Source: Allodiplogaster sudhausi (Eukaryota > Nematoda > Chromadorea > Rhabditida > Diplogasteridae). From it: 64,000 nucleotides of DNA. Within the stretch, counting starts at the first letter, position 1, and every line of letters starts with the position of its first letter. The stretch is taken from the NCBI GenBank assembly GCA_945643635.1, contig CALZFC010000081.1, forward strand, positions 475,001 through 539,000. The letters run 5' to 3'. Below the pieces are notes generated by a model. The model worked only from the letters and a program-made list of their open reading frames with translations, did no database searches and was not told the DNA's origin. Shown piece after piece: positions 1-11,604 of the stretch. Both the position numbers and the translations under genes were made by a program.

Positions 1-945
1 AGGGAAGGGGGGAGGGCCGGGGGCTGCAGCTCTAGAGAAAGTCGCGAGTGTGGCATCGGGCGATGGCTGGATCAACCAGCTCGCCGCTTTCAATCTTCAG
101 AACATTCCCAGTCTCATTTCAAGGACAATGTCAGTTTCAAGCCTCGTTTCCTTTTCTAAGAATACAATTGATTACCTTGAATTGCAGTGGAAATGGTGGA
201 AGAAGATGAAGAATGAGAATGAACGAGTGGAATTCACGGGTCTCTCTTCCGCGGCTCTTCTCTCACTGCCGCTCACATTTTAATGTCGTGTAGTTTGTAT
301 CTCGCATCTCATTCTTTATCAAAAACAAAGATTTCAACGTCCAAACAGTCGTTCAGGAAAGTAACAGAGTGTAGAATACGAGAGTGTCTAGAACAGATTA
401 GACTGTACCACAGAGGGGTTGAGTCATTTCCATCTTCGCCAATCCATTTTCTTTCTTTATTCGCATTGTCAATCCAGTCTAGAGGATATTTTAAGTAGGA
501 AGAATGAGATGAAGATTGGGAGAAAAGAAGGCGATCAAACATAAGCGAACCCCAGCCAGTCATCTCTCCTAAATCCTTGCCGCCAGCCATCAAAACCGAC
601 AAGTGTTTGGGTTAGATTCAGTACGCATAGAGGAAAAAGAGGATAGGGAGAAGACAGAAGGGAAATACAATGGAGACAAGAGAGAGAGAAGAGAAAGAAG
701 AGGAAAAATATATTGAAAGAGAGGGGAAGGCTGAGAGGATTCTTGGCCATCTGCCCCGTGCTCCATTCAAACAGGTTCTCAGCTTGGCGACAACCGACAT
801 GGATCTGGTCATTTTTTTCGTTGGAATCTAATTGCATTCAAATTTGTTTGTCCAGGAAATTAGAAAAGAGGCATATTTTTCGGATATGCTTGAGATGAGA
901 GCTAAGTGCATAGAAGGAGAGAGCGGAAGTAGCGTGAGAGAAAAA

Positions 946-1008
<63 letters not shown>

Positions 1009-2170
1009 ACGAAGGAAGCCATAGAAGCAGAGAAAGAGGATGGAGTAGATAAAACTAATATGAATAGAAGAAGTGCGTTGGAGGTCTCAAGCTTTTCTTT
1101 GGTTCCAAGCAACAACAACAGACATCGTCATCCATCTCACTCCTAGCATCATTTATGTACAGCTCTGCATTTGTATCATCTCTCCCTTCATCCCATTCTC
1201 GCTCTCTCCTTCTCTCTCTCTCTCTCTCTCTCTCTTCTCACTCTCTCTCTCTCTTCTCTCTCTCTCACTTCTCTCTCCCTCTCCACCTCTTTATTGACGG
1301 TCCTCTCTTATTTGGTGATCACTCATCTGCCAATGGAGTACCCTCTGGTAGCAACTGGCAGCTAATGCATGCATCCCATGCCCCTCCCTCCGTGTCGTCC
1401 ACCACCTGGTCGCCACAGGCATTCTCTCTTTCTCTGCTCCCTCTCTCTTTTCTGCTTCTCTCCTCTCTCTCTTCACTTCATGGTTGTCCGTTGAACTGAC
1501 TGATCGGTGCATGACATATGCGAATGAGTTCGGACCAAGCAGTACTCATCCGTGCCATGTAGAGATGTCTTCCTTTTCCCGTATGTCTGTCATTTCGAGA
1601 GCTTATATTGTTATCTTAATCAATCTGTCTCTCTGCCGCTCTCTCTCTCTCTTTTCCCTACCTTATTAGGTCTTCTTACTATAACTGTGCAAATAGATTT
1701 GCAAATCAAGCTTGAAAAAGTGTCAGAAGCTGAAAATGACACTCGTGAACTCCTCAGGGACACTCACTATATCTCTTAGAACCACTCAAAGAGATTGGAA
1801 CCTACCAAGGTAGAATGAGCCAAAGCTCTGCTTTAACTTTCCGATGAAAGGCAAAGGGCAAGTTGTTTCTTGCATGCGCAGCCATAATTTCCCTCAACGG
1901 TCGCCCAGGACGAGAACAACTAATCTCGCAGGATTGTAAATCTAGAGGAGAAAAGCCACTGAGACATTTGGGAAGAGAGTACATTTTGAAATGTTTGAGA
2001 AAGTGATACAGAGAGAGAATGAGAAAGGGGAACACAAGGAGAAAGTGAGAATGAGAGATGGGAATCATGAGCAAGACAGACAGCATGAGAGAACGGAAAA
2101 GAGAGAGAAGTGAAGAGAGAGGGAATGGGAGCAGGAGAACATCGGGAGAGAGAGAGAGCGAGGGAGAGAA

Positions 2171-2219
<49 letters not shown>

Positions 2220-3326
2220 AGAAGTGACTTGTCCGTTGCCGTCGTTTCTGCCAGAGCCCGCTGGCCATAAACAATGAATATTGAATTTGAACCTGGCAGA
2301 TCTGCCTGTTGCAAGATTTGCTTCACCTTCTCTAAAATCTCTTTCTCTCCCACTCCTCCTCTCCTCTTTGCTCTCTCTCCATCCCATTGAATTTCACTGA
2401 ATCATTATCTCTCTACTCCCTTCTTACCATGGCTGCCATCCCTTGACTGCTCCTTTCTCTCCATTCCAGACAGAATGATGAAACCAAACACTGGTTGTCT
2501 CATTGTCAGCAATTGGTCCAATAAGAGCAGAGTACGGTGTAGAGAAGACAATACACTCTCTATCCGGTGTCTTCTCACTCCTATTTGGTGTCTTCTCATT
2601 GTCAGCGCCCCAAGAACAGTGGCTAGTATTAAGTAAAAGAAAAACAATTTTAGCGGGAGGGGGGGGGGGGGTAAAATAGGAAGAATAAAAGATATCTGGG
2701 CAGTGAAGACGTCATAACTGGCAGTGGTACCGTAGTTTGATGATGGAGACAGGATAAGAGAAAGTGTGAAGGGAAGGAGAGGGTGGTGAAGACAGAGATA
2801 AAGAGGGAGAGAGGAAGGACATAAGAGTAGAGAATAGGAGAAAGGAGAGAAGAGGGAGAGAGAGGGAATGAGAGAGGCAGATGAGCCAAGGGATGTCGCT
2901 GAAAGCATCTCGAAATGGATTGGGCTCCTGCTTGATGCAGTAAAGCCTAAGCTGTTCTCGTCCCGAGGCGTTCTGTGACTTATCTGCCAGTCTGGCAGTC
3001 TCTCGGAGTGCCATGCTCTCTCTCGCTCCTTTTCTGGGATGCTAAGTGGCAGGAGGGACAGCACCAGCTGGCGAAGCGTGACCCTAGCTGACCTCCTTGG
3101 TCATGCTCTCCACCTGCCCCGTTCTTCCATCTGCTCCTTCCCTTTCACCCTCGCTCTCTATCCCTCTCCCCCCCCCCTCTCTCTCTCTCTCTCTCTCCCT
3201 CTTACGATCCCCTGACACCCATTTATCCGATACAGCATAGCATCATCTGCACACACACAAAGTATTACAGAGAAAGAGGCAGAATGAGCGTGAGAATGGA
3301 GAGAGAGAGAGAGATAGCGAGGGAGA

Positions 3327-3369
<43 letters not shown>

Positions 3370-3790
3370 GTCAGGGGTGTCCATCGTGTCATGCCGATAG
3401 CATAGCCATTTGTGTTCTGTAATGAGTGCGCTAAAAGACTGGCAGCCTCTCCATGGACTCCTGTCTCCCATTCTCTTTGTTCTGCTTCATACACCCTCAG
3501 CAAACGTTTTACACGTTTTATTGGACTGTTTTTTCTTTTAAAATAAACGATCTCAATGTCATATAGATACATACAGTGAGATGCTTCTTCAGACGCTGAA
3601 GATACAGCAAACGAGGAATACAACACTCTATTATAAACTGTGTGCTTAAATTAAATTTTTTTTTCAAAAGCATCTGGAGCATTCATCTGAGCTATCGGTG
3701 GAGAAACTCTTCAGCTTACCTAGACCGATGAGGCAATTATGCACTTCAAGAAGTTGAATGAGAGAGTGAGATTGAAGAGAGAAAGGAGAG

Positions 3791-3829
<39 letters not shown>

Positions 3830-4448
3830 TTGCGAAGTAGTGGAAAGAAGAGAGTGAGACGAGATGGCAAAAGAATTCAAGTGTGCTTCCAGAAAAGAAA
3901 GGAGACAAAAGGGTCGAGAGAAACACATGTTCTCGACAACTTTAAGATATTCTCTCAAGGCAGTTCGCCTTTCCATTTTCATCTCTTCCAACACTAATTA
4001 ATTCCATTTTTAGTCAATACATCATGTGGCGAATTACTAATTGTTCAAGACGGCTACGAGATTCTGAAATATAAGTTTAAAAAAAAAGAAAAATGAAATG
4101 ATCCGCGGAGAGGAAAAAGATAGGGAGGTAAACGACAAATTACAGAAGGATGAAGACATTTCGCCATCTTGCTCAAACTTTCCCTAGCATACATATATTC
4201 TCCCTCGTTCAATTTAATCCTCTCTTTTTCCATCTTCTGCTTTTTACATTCTCTTCCACTTTGAATGTCCACTGTCTCCAGCACAGCCATCTGCCTCATT
4301 CACTGCACTCCATACATTTTGCTTGATTACCGGTACGGATTACGAGGGCGTGATCGGTGTTGCGCAAGAGAAGAGAGGAAGATGGAGTGAGGGAAGGCGA
4401 GAAAAGAGAGAGAAAGAGTGAGAGAGAGAGAAAGAGAGAGAGAGAGAG

Positions 4449-4479
<31 letters not shown>

Positions 4480-5360
4480 CAGGGTGCAAGAATAACAAGA
4501 TGCGAGACGTGAAAAGTGCAAGGTAGGTCAGATTACTGGACACATCCGGGCAGATGTTCTGAAGAAGCCCTCCCATTCGAGCCAACCCAGTTGTGATTCA
4601 TCTCCCTCCCTTTCCTCTTCCAAGGACCGCGATGGTCTTCATCATCCGCTGTCGCTCTGCTAATCAGCCACCCGCTGCTTTTATTTTCTCTCTCAATCAT
4701 TTATCCTCCAATCTCTTTCTCTTTCCCTGTCGCTCACTCTTTCTCATCTTTATTCGGCACTCTAAAAAGAATGCCGTTGGCATTACCATGGAGATATGCT
4801 AATTTGGTGAAGGGGGGGGGGGTGAGATGAGAGAGATAGAGCGAGAGAGAGAGAGAGAGTGAGAGAGAGAAAGAGAAAGAGAGAGAGCTTCCGCCCGCTG
4901 GCCCAGCTTGAGGCCCACCGAGGTTCCGTTCTGGCGGTCGTCTCCTTTCATTCTTTCAATTAGACACGATAAGCAGAGATGGTTCGGCTTCTGTACCAGA
5001 GGGGGGGGGGGGGCGGGGCGAGATATGGAGACTAGAGAGCGAGAAAGAGAAAGAGGGAGAGAGAGAGCGAGAGAGAGAGACAGAGAGAGAGAGCATATAA
5101 GACAGAGAGAGAATTGGGTGGAAAGGGGGTATAGAAGGAGGAGCCTTAGGGAGGGTTGCCTAGAGAGTGCCAGAGGGCGTGCTAAAGGCTCTGGTGGGAG
5201 GCGAGCTGTTCTCTGCTCTTGGAGTGGAGGGGAAGGGTACTGTAGCTGGCAGCCCCACTCCTCAGCTACCAACCACTCCTCGTGGCTCGCTTACGTAGAG
5301 TCATTTTTCCCAATTGCGATGATTTCTTGTCCACTTCAGTGCATTCTCTCTCTTCTCAGG
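1..5360. other. Intergenic region rich in GA/CT tracts, no gene recognised
   Basis: No open frame here resembles a known family. The stretch is punctuated by purine (GA) tracts near 943-1012, 2140-2215, 3300-3366, 3792-3828, 4380-4480, 4830-4890 and 5035-5115, and by pyrimidine (CT) tracts near 1201-1290 and 3176-3200. Poly-G runs occur near 2656-2670, 4812-4822 and 5001-5013. The open frames that cross these tracts are low-complexity Ser/Leu or Arg/Glu runs and are best read as non-coding. The final part should contain the upstream control region of the zinc-finger gene starting at 5361. Confidence 0.6.
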
Positions 5361-5880
5361 ATGTCTGCATCTCACTTCCTGGTGCGTTCTCTCCTCTCCT
5401 CCGGAATGGATCTCTCTTCCTCTCGAGATTCCTCTCCATTCCTTTCTGCTGATCTCCTTCACTCCGACCCTTCACTCTCCATGCTTCAATTGCTGTGCGC
5501 GGGGCAACAACAGAACCTTCTCGCATCTTTCTTGGCTCTTTGCCAACTTCAATCGCAAGCTGCCTTCGTTAAGGTAACGCGCATTCAACTAATAGATTAA
5601 TGCTTCGCATTCGAACAGTTCCATTCGTATTTTACTTTTCAGACGGATGATTTGACGCTGTCCGATAAGGTGGAGGGAGGGGCAGCAGAGGCTGTTCCCT
5701 CTAGGAAGCGACCAGCCGCCGTCTCGGATTCCGGTGGAGGGAGACGAGCCAAGCATGCTAAGAGACTCGACGATGACACCGAGACTAACTCGCCCGTGTC
5801 GGGCATGTTCATCAAGGTTATCTCTTCTTCTCTGTCTCTCTATTCTTCTTCTTATTCTCTCTCTCTCTACTCTCTTTTCT

Positions 5881-5921
<41 letters not shown>

Positions 5922-6981
5922 TCTTCTTCTTCTTATTCTAATCCCTCTCTCTCTCTCTTCTTCCCTTCTCTCTCTCTCATGTTCTCTCAGGACTCGTCGT
6001 CTCTGCCGTCGGCGGAAGCCCTGCAGAAGGCGGCGGATGAGCTGGATGACACGGCAGCCTTCGTGCACGTGACGGAGCAGAGCAGGAGCACCGTGGCTGC
6101 CATTCCGAATGTGATCGGAGAATGCGTGTGCGCCCTGTGCAAGGTGAGCAGGCAGTCGCTCCTCACTTCACTCATCCCTCCAATTCCTCATCCACAGGTC
6201 CGCTATGAAGACGTCTTCCGCCTTGCTCAACACAAGTGCCCTCGCATTGCGCACGAAGAGTATCGCTGTCCAGAGTGCGACAAGGTATCTCTCTCTCCCT
6301 CTCTCTCTCTCGCTATCTCTCTCTCTCTATCTTTCTCTTTCTCTCTCGTTCCCATCCTTTCTATACTATCTTTCTCTCCTCTCGAATTGTCTGAAAGTGG
6401 CTGCCTTCTGCCCAACTTCCGCCAGCTGCCCGCTGGGCTTCCCTTTGATGGCCCCGCCTCTCGCTGTTTCTCTTGTCGGGCGACAGAGTCAAGCACCTGG
6501 TCAAGGAGGGGCATGCAAGCCTAATCTTCTTATTGCCCTTCTCGCCACTTGCACTGCCCTTCCTCTCTCACTCTTTCTCTAAGTTGACATGACACGCTTA
6601 ATCTGCCTGCCTCCCCAGCTGTTCTTCACCCTCTTTCCCTACGGGAAGCCAGCGGCTTCTCCTTCATTACATGATCAATCGGATCCCGACCCTCCTTCTA
6701 TACCCCCCTTGATTTCACTCTCTTCCTGCCTTCATCTCCTTCTTCCTGTGCAGGTGTTCTCGTGCCCTGCAAACCTGGCCTCGCACCGCCGCTGGCACCG
6801 TCCGCGCGATTCGGAAGTGCCGTCATCTCTGAGTTGTTCTTCGTGCTGTGCTTCGTTTTCCTCGAAGAAGCATCTCCGTAGCCATTCCTGTCCGTCCTCC
6901 TCGTCTCTGCCTTCCTCTCCTCCCCTCTCCCTTCATGCCCAACTCTTCTCTAAGTTCATTCCTTCAATTATCACGCCCTAG
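5361..6981 (+). CDS. egl-46: INSM/EGL-46-like C2H2 zinc-finger transcription factor
   Basis: Five exons close in phase: 5361-5573, 5643-5816, 5991-6143, 6198-6284 and 6754-6981, giving 284 aa. The family (INSM1 in mammals, EGL-46 in C. elegans, nerfin in flies) represses transcription in the nucleus during neuronal and neuroendocrine differentiation. The signature is a first finger starting CVCALCKVRYEDVFRLAQHK, then the highly conserved [20 protein letters not shown] followed by RWH, and a third degenerate finger with CSSCCASFSSKKHLRSH near the end. The start ATG lies one base after a strong 3' splice-like TTCTCAG. The N-terminus MSASHFLVR may be a diverged SNAG repressor motif (inference). 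Exons 2-3 carry a basic KRxAK-type stretch that may be a nuclear signal. Introns 2 and 4 are CT-rich. Confidence 0.88.
5817..5990 (+). repeat. (CT)n/(TTC)n-rich intron
   Basis: Intron 2 of the INSM-like gene is almost wholly pyrimidine, with (TTC)n and (CT)n runs leading straight into the 3' splice site at 5988-5990. Confidence 0.8.
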
Positions 6982-7333
6982 AGTGCAGGTCTCTTCTTCA
7001 TAATTCATATTTAAAGTTTCATCGTCCATAACAGAAACTTCATTTTCTGCCACAGTTCAAGAACTGAAATATCATAGGAAGTGAAAAAAAAGATTGAGAT
7101 TACTTGACTCTGCTGAATACTCTAGTCAACTTCTCTTCATTCCTCTTTTCAAGTACTCCATTTCATTTCAAATTCGGTTTCCCGTCTTCCTCTGAACTAT
7201 TTAGTCGGAGTCTCATTGAGTAGCTGATTTACTCTAGTCAATGTGTACATAGAAAAAGGCTGAAAACAGCATAATTCACTCATCTGTAATACGGTTTCGT
7301 TTCGTTCCTTGTTTCTATTAAGTGATCTCCAAC

Positions 7334-7339
7334 AATAAA
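7334..7339 (+). terminator. Poly(A) signal AATAAA
   Basis: Canonical AATAAA about 350 nt after the stop of the INSM-like gene, on the same strand. Another lies near 7669. Confidence 0.4.
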
Positions 7340-7767
7340 GTTGTACTCGTGTAAAAGTTCTGACGTATTGCAAGGAAGTGCAAGGGCAGGGAATAGGGAA
7401 AATATTGTAGAAAAAGAGTTAGAGCAGCCAATGGTAACAAACGTGTGGCACTTATCCCAGTTTCCTTGTTCAACTTTCTCCTCTCTCAACATTCTTAGGG
7501 GAATAAGGCTAATATGCATCTGTGAGAGAGGGCAAGTGAAAATGGAAGGAAATCGCAAGTTGACGTTACTAACCACTAACACGTCTGGTAAAAAAAATAA
7601 TCAGCCGGGATAAAATCTATGTTTTATTTTTTAGCAGTGAAAAAAAATACGCATCATTTTCTATTTATAATAAATACTGTAGCAAGTTTGGTGAGTTCGT
7701 TTTTCCATTGCCAAAACGTGAGAATGTGAAATCGTCTGAGAAACTTAAATGTTCTTATATTTAAGCA

Positions 7768-7773
7768 TTTATT
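7768..7773 (-). terminator. Poly(A) signal AATAAA (minus strand)
   Basis: TTTATT on the plus strand, reading AATAAA on the strand of the CZIB gene, just past the end of its open frame at 7781. Confidence 0.4.
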
Positions 7774-7780
7774 ATTTGCA

Positions 7781-8975
7781 TCAAACTAGAAATTGTTGCA
7801 AACGGTCACTGTTTTTTTTTGAATAACCCTTATAAAGGAACTCGACGTAAGTGTACTGAGGCCACCAGTAGCATAGAGATAAATTAATATATAAAGGAAA
7901 ATTAACTAAGGAACGACAATACTTGGCAGCGATGAGGACAGCAACAATGAAAAAACAGGATTTGGATGAGGGTGCTACGCGAGAGAAAGAAAAATGAAAG
8001 GAAAAGAGGAAGGCGAGCGTGAGACAATGATAAAGGAATAGAAAGAGAGAAGTAGCATCTATTTGGCCTTGGACGAATCTGCAAGCGAACCCGTTGATCT
8101 CAACCGCCTCGGAAGCCTTCTCATCGTAGTCCGCCCACTCCTTCTCCACCAAGTCAATGTGCTCAGTGATAATTAAATGCTGGCTACATGTAATAATGAC
8201 TATCTGAAGAGTAACACAGCTGAAAGCACTTTCAACTGACCCTGGGATCGAAGTCATACGGTTCAACTCCACGACAATCCAGCTTGAGAATCGTCTGGAA
8301 TTCTTCGTTCTTCTCAGCCGAATACGGACGGAGAGAATCAGCGACAATGGCTGAAAGGCCAAACTTACATCTCCAAGCAGCATAAAACATGCAGAGTTAC
8401 AATTTAGTGAACCATTGAATATGAAGATGCAAAAAGACTGAATATATTAAAACCGCGAAATTATGGTACAATGCAATGAACGGGTTAAAGAGAAGAGGGA
8501 AGAGACAAATTGGAAGAGGATAGATAGAGTGAGAGTGGGAAAAAAGGGAGAGGCATAAAGATATAGATAGGGAGAGAGAGAGAGAGTGAGAGAGAGAGAG
8601 AGAGAATCACCGAGAGTGTTGACTCGTGCGCAGAGCTTGCACTTCTCCACAAGATGCGCTCCCCCTCCACGTGAGTTCGGTACTTCCATGAGTTCATTCA
8701 TGACAATGTAGTGCCACGTCTCGCGCTCTTCTCCACAATTCGTGCACTTGACCTGCGAAGGCAAACGGGTGACAATATAGGAATAAAGAGTAAGAGAAGT
8801 ATCCGAGTTGAGAATGGACCTTAATATGCCAGCGGAAGCTCTCCGGCTCCACTGGCTTGAGATTCGTGACGTTCATGACATTCCACTTCACTTCCAAAGC
8901 AAGCGTGGGCTGAAAGGACAACACTCAAAAGAGACAACAAAGGGATAATAAGGGGATCGGAACTGCACTCACCAT
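7781..8975 (-). CDS. CZIB: CXXC-motif zinc-binding protein (CZIB/UPF0587 family)
   Basis: Exons: 8973-8975 (only the ATG), 8820-8909, 8611-8752, 8241-8350 and a last exon from about 8180 downward. The family (human C1orf123) is a small cytosolic zinc-binding protein of poorly known function. Two zinc knuckles are visible, CTNCGE and CKLCAR, about 40 residues apart, as are the family blocks NVTNLKPVEPESFRWHIK and EKEWADYDEKASEAVEING. Family members stop shortly after the last block (here FVQGQ). This frame stays open for another ~90 codons to 7781, rich in Phe/Leu/Ser from a pyrimidine tract, so the true 3' end is unresolved: either an unplaced intron or a lineage-specific tail. The first exon encodes only Met. 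Confidence 0.85.
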
Positions 8976-9000
8976 TTAGATCCTTCGACGATGTTCCGCA

Positions 9001-9042
9001 ACTACTAAGCATAAGAAATCAAACTACTAAGCATAAGAAATC
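9001..9042. repeat. 22-bp direct duplication
   Basis: ACTACTAAGCATAAGAAATC occurs twice, 22 bp apart, immediately upstream of the CZIB start codon. Confidence 0.85.
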
Positions 9043-9124
9043 GCTGGATCCCCAACAAACCGATAAAAGACGCGACAAAACGAATGGAACGAAAATGCAC
9101 GGCACTGGGTAATTGAACTGTTTA

Positions 9125-9747
9125 TCAGTGAGCCCCTTTCAAAGGGGTAAAGGAGGGGGCAGCCTTCGCTCCTTCTTTCAACCGAATATCGCAGTTGCTA
9201 CGGAAGCGAGCAAACTCCGCGTTCGTCATATGCACGGTGAATTTGAGGTGGGTGGGCGTGGCCTCTGGTTCTTCCATTACGAACCCTTCCCTGTAAAACA
9301 TTCAAATCAAGCTGAGTAAATTATAAAGCAAACGAGTTCGACAAATAGAGCGAAAACACCAAATAAACCTTCCGTATGGACTGAAGTAATAACCTGTAGA
9401 GCCATTGAATGGCGGGAGAGTCAAAGCGGAGAGCGATGACTTTCTTGGAGCAGTTCGTAGAAGAGAGGACAGCGGAGTCGATGGCTGAGATGAGTTGGTC
9501 GATGCCCTCGCCAGTCTCGCAGGACACCCTCACGGCACCCCACTCTCCACTCCCTCCTCCCAGGTCGATCTGAACTAAGTATTCCCACGACACTCTCCCA
9601 CATCTCTTCTTACTTTGTTGTCCACGTCAATGATTGGGATGTTGGCTGGAATGCGAAGGCGGTCGAGTGTCAATCGAACCTCTTCGTTCTGTGCTTGCCA
9701 ATCCGCATTCGAGATGTCTCGGATATGAACTATCACTGTCTGCAATC

Positions 9748-9779
<32 letters not shown>

Positions 9780-11076
9780 GAGAGAGAGAGAGAGAGAGAC
9801 CGACAGCTTGCGTGAGATGTGCAAGAGTAGCATCGAAGGCCGCAAGAAGGTGCAGAGGGAGATCGTACATGAATCCAATGGTATCCGCGAGATTGATTGG
9901 CCGCCCACTCGGCAGACGAGCAGAGTGGAGAGAAGTGTCCAGGGTTGCGAACAGGCGATTCAGGGGCTGCAGGGATGGACTGCCAGTGAGTCTGAGAGGA
10001 GAAGACGGAGAGAGGGGAAGTGAGAGAAGGAAGGGGAAGAGAAGGGGAGTAGTAGAAGGAGAGAGTACCTCTTGATGAGTGATGTCTTGCCAGCATTGGT
10101 GTAGCCGACGACAGCGACGGAGGGGAAGTCGTAGGAGGCGAGGGAGTCGTGCTCCAGCTTGGCCGCCACTGCCTCTCTTAGCTGCTTCCGCAGTGACTGC
10201 TCTCGCTGACGGAGACCTTCTCCGTCCTCCACTCTACAAAACCGGATGCAAGATAGACTAAAAGTCGCAAAACCAAAACAAATCAAAGACGATTACAAAC
10301 ACACGAAAGAGTTAAAAGGAAACCTGGATACTTACGCAGCTTGCTCTGAGACGGCAAACAGGTTTAGTGCTGTGGCCAGTCGCGGATCTTCGTGCAAGTG
10401 GCGAAGTCGAGCTCTGTAAAGAGTAATAGAAGAAAGAAGGAAAGACGACTTCCTGAGTTCCACTTACTTGAGATAGGGAATCTCAGCCAGGGCGATCTGG
10501 AGACGGGCCACTTCACTTCTCGCGTACATCTTGAAGAGGGAAAGGACGATGTTGAAGCGATCGAAGATGGGAACGGAGAACAGCGAGTGCAACTCACACT
10601 TAAATCGGAAGAATTCCAACGAAGAGGAAGCAGGAAAGAACTCGAGAACCTGTTGCAAAGGGGAGAGGACGTCTACATTGACCATGACAGCAGACACCCG
10701 CAAGGACTGCTTCAGTTCCAGTAGCTGCTCCTGTCGCCCCATCCCCCACAGCCGTGCCTTTCTCGTGTTGTAATCCGTGCCGACCATCACAGACCTCAAA
10801 GGACGGAGTCTTCAACTCATTTCTGAAGAAGTACGGGTTCATCACCAACTTGACTACCCGGAAAGTTGGCAAACTGCCAACGAGAGTAACCGCCTCGGCG
10901 AGTTGTCTTTCCGGATCTCGCAGTTTAGAAGAAGGAGAGCCATCTCCCCAGCGGACACGGGGATGGATGACCAGAAAGTCGAGGGATGAAGAAGATGAAG
11001 GAGAAGACGGAGAGTGCCGGCTGAGATATCTGCTGCTCGCTCCCCAACCCCGGATTGGTTGCAGCCAGCGTGTCAT
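9125..11076 (-). CDS. GTPBP6: GTP-binding protein 6-like (HflX-family GTPase)
   Basis: Reads on the minus strand as a multi-exon gene. HflX-family GTPases bind the large ribosomal subunit; metazoan GTPBP6 acts on mitochondrial ribosomes (established knowledge). Visible features in order: a Ser/Arg-rich N-terminus fitting a transit peptide, then the HflX N-domain (VEVMVGT-like SVMVGTDYNTRKARLWG, FDRFNIVLSLFKMYARSEVA, RLQIALAEIPYL), the P-loop VGYTNAGKTSLIKR, a G3 segment ADTIGF, and VIVHIRDISNADW. The last exon, starting near 9300, encodes EGFVMEEPEATPTHLKFTVH and ends at TGA 9125-9127. Joining exon 1 to exon 2 needs a 55-bp intron (GTTGGT donor) after FRVVK. A (CT)n tract forms the acceptor pyrimidine tract of the exon with VIVHIRD. 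CZIB starts only 150 bp downstream. Confidence 0.88.
9747..9800. repeat. (GA)n microsatellite
   Basis: On the coding (minus) strand of GTPBP6 it is (CT)n placed directly before the CAG acceptor of the next exon. Confidence 0.85.
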
Positions 11077-11604
11077 TCTCAGGACTCTGTCACTCCAAAT
11101 ACCGTAACACTTGGTAATATTCTCTTATGAATGAATAACAGCCGGTCCTAGAAACCGCGAGTACAACTTCGTTGCATTCAGAAGCAGAGGCCAACCGGTT
11201 TATCGACCCCTTGGCAGGAAAAGCACTCGCCAGCCCAGCTAGCAGATCCTTACGACAGATCGGACAATGGGCACTCTCTGCTAATAACTTGCTCAACAGC
11301 TATCATCCCGCAAAAAAACAATTCAAAGTGCTAAAGAAAGTATGATAAAAGAACCGATGTGCTGCGAACAATAAAATTAATCGAGTTAAAAAGAGATATC
11401 AAATGCTCTGTAAATGGAATTAAAAGAGTGATATGGGAAAAAATTTCAATGCTAATCAGCACATTAACAAATGTAACAAAAGGAGTTGCTACATCCACTG
11501 CGTTAGATCTACAGTCATCAAAGCACCTACCACCACTTCGATTGATTACAGTAGTTGTAGTACTTACATATGGTATTATACTCTGAGGTTAGATTGATCA
11601 AATA
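11077..11604. other. Short intergenic spacer
   Basis: Lies between the stop of the charged-protein gene and the start of GTPBP6, both on the minus strand. A 68-codon minus frame (11090-11296) contains CPICRKDLL, reminiscent of the start of a RING finger, but no further zinc ligands follow, so I do not call a gene. Confidence 0.4.

Larger units (their letters stand above)
6982..7780. other. Convergent 3' intergenic region
   Basis: AT-rich spacer between the ends of the INSM-like gene (+) and CZIB (-). It holds AATAAA signals for both directions but no supported gene; the open frames here have no recognisable homology. Confidence 0.5.

Noticed and set aside
828..1512. Open frames over GA and CT tracts on both strands
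   Set aside because: Low-complexity dipeptide runs created by dinucleotide repeats, with no signal of coding outside them.
11090..11296. Minus-strand frame with CPICRKDLL
   Set aside because: Only the first pair of RING cysteines is present; no other ligands or exons could be linked.
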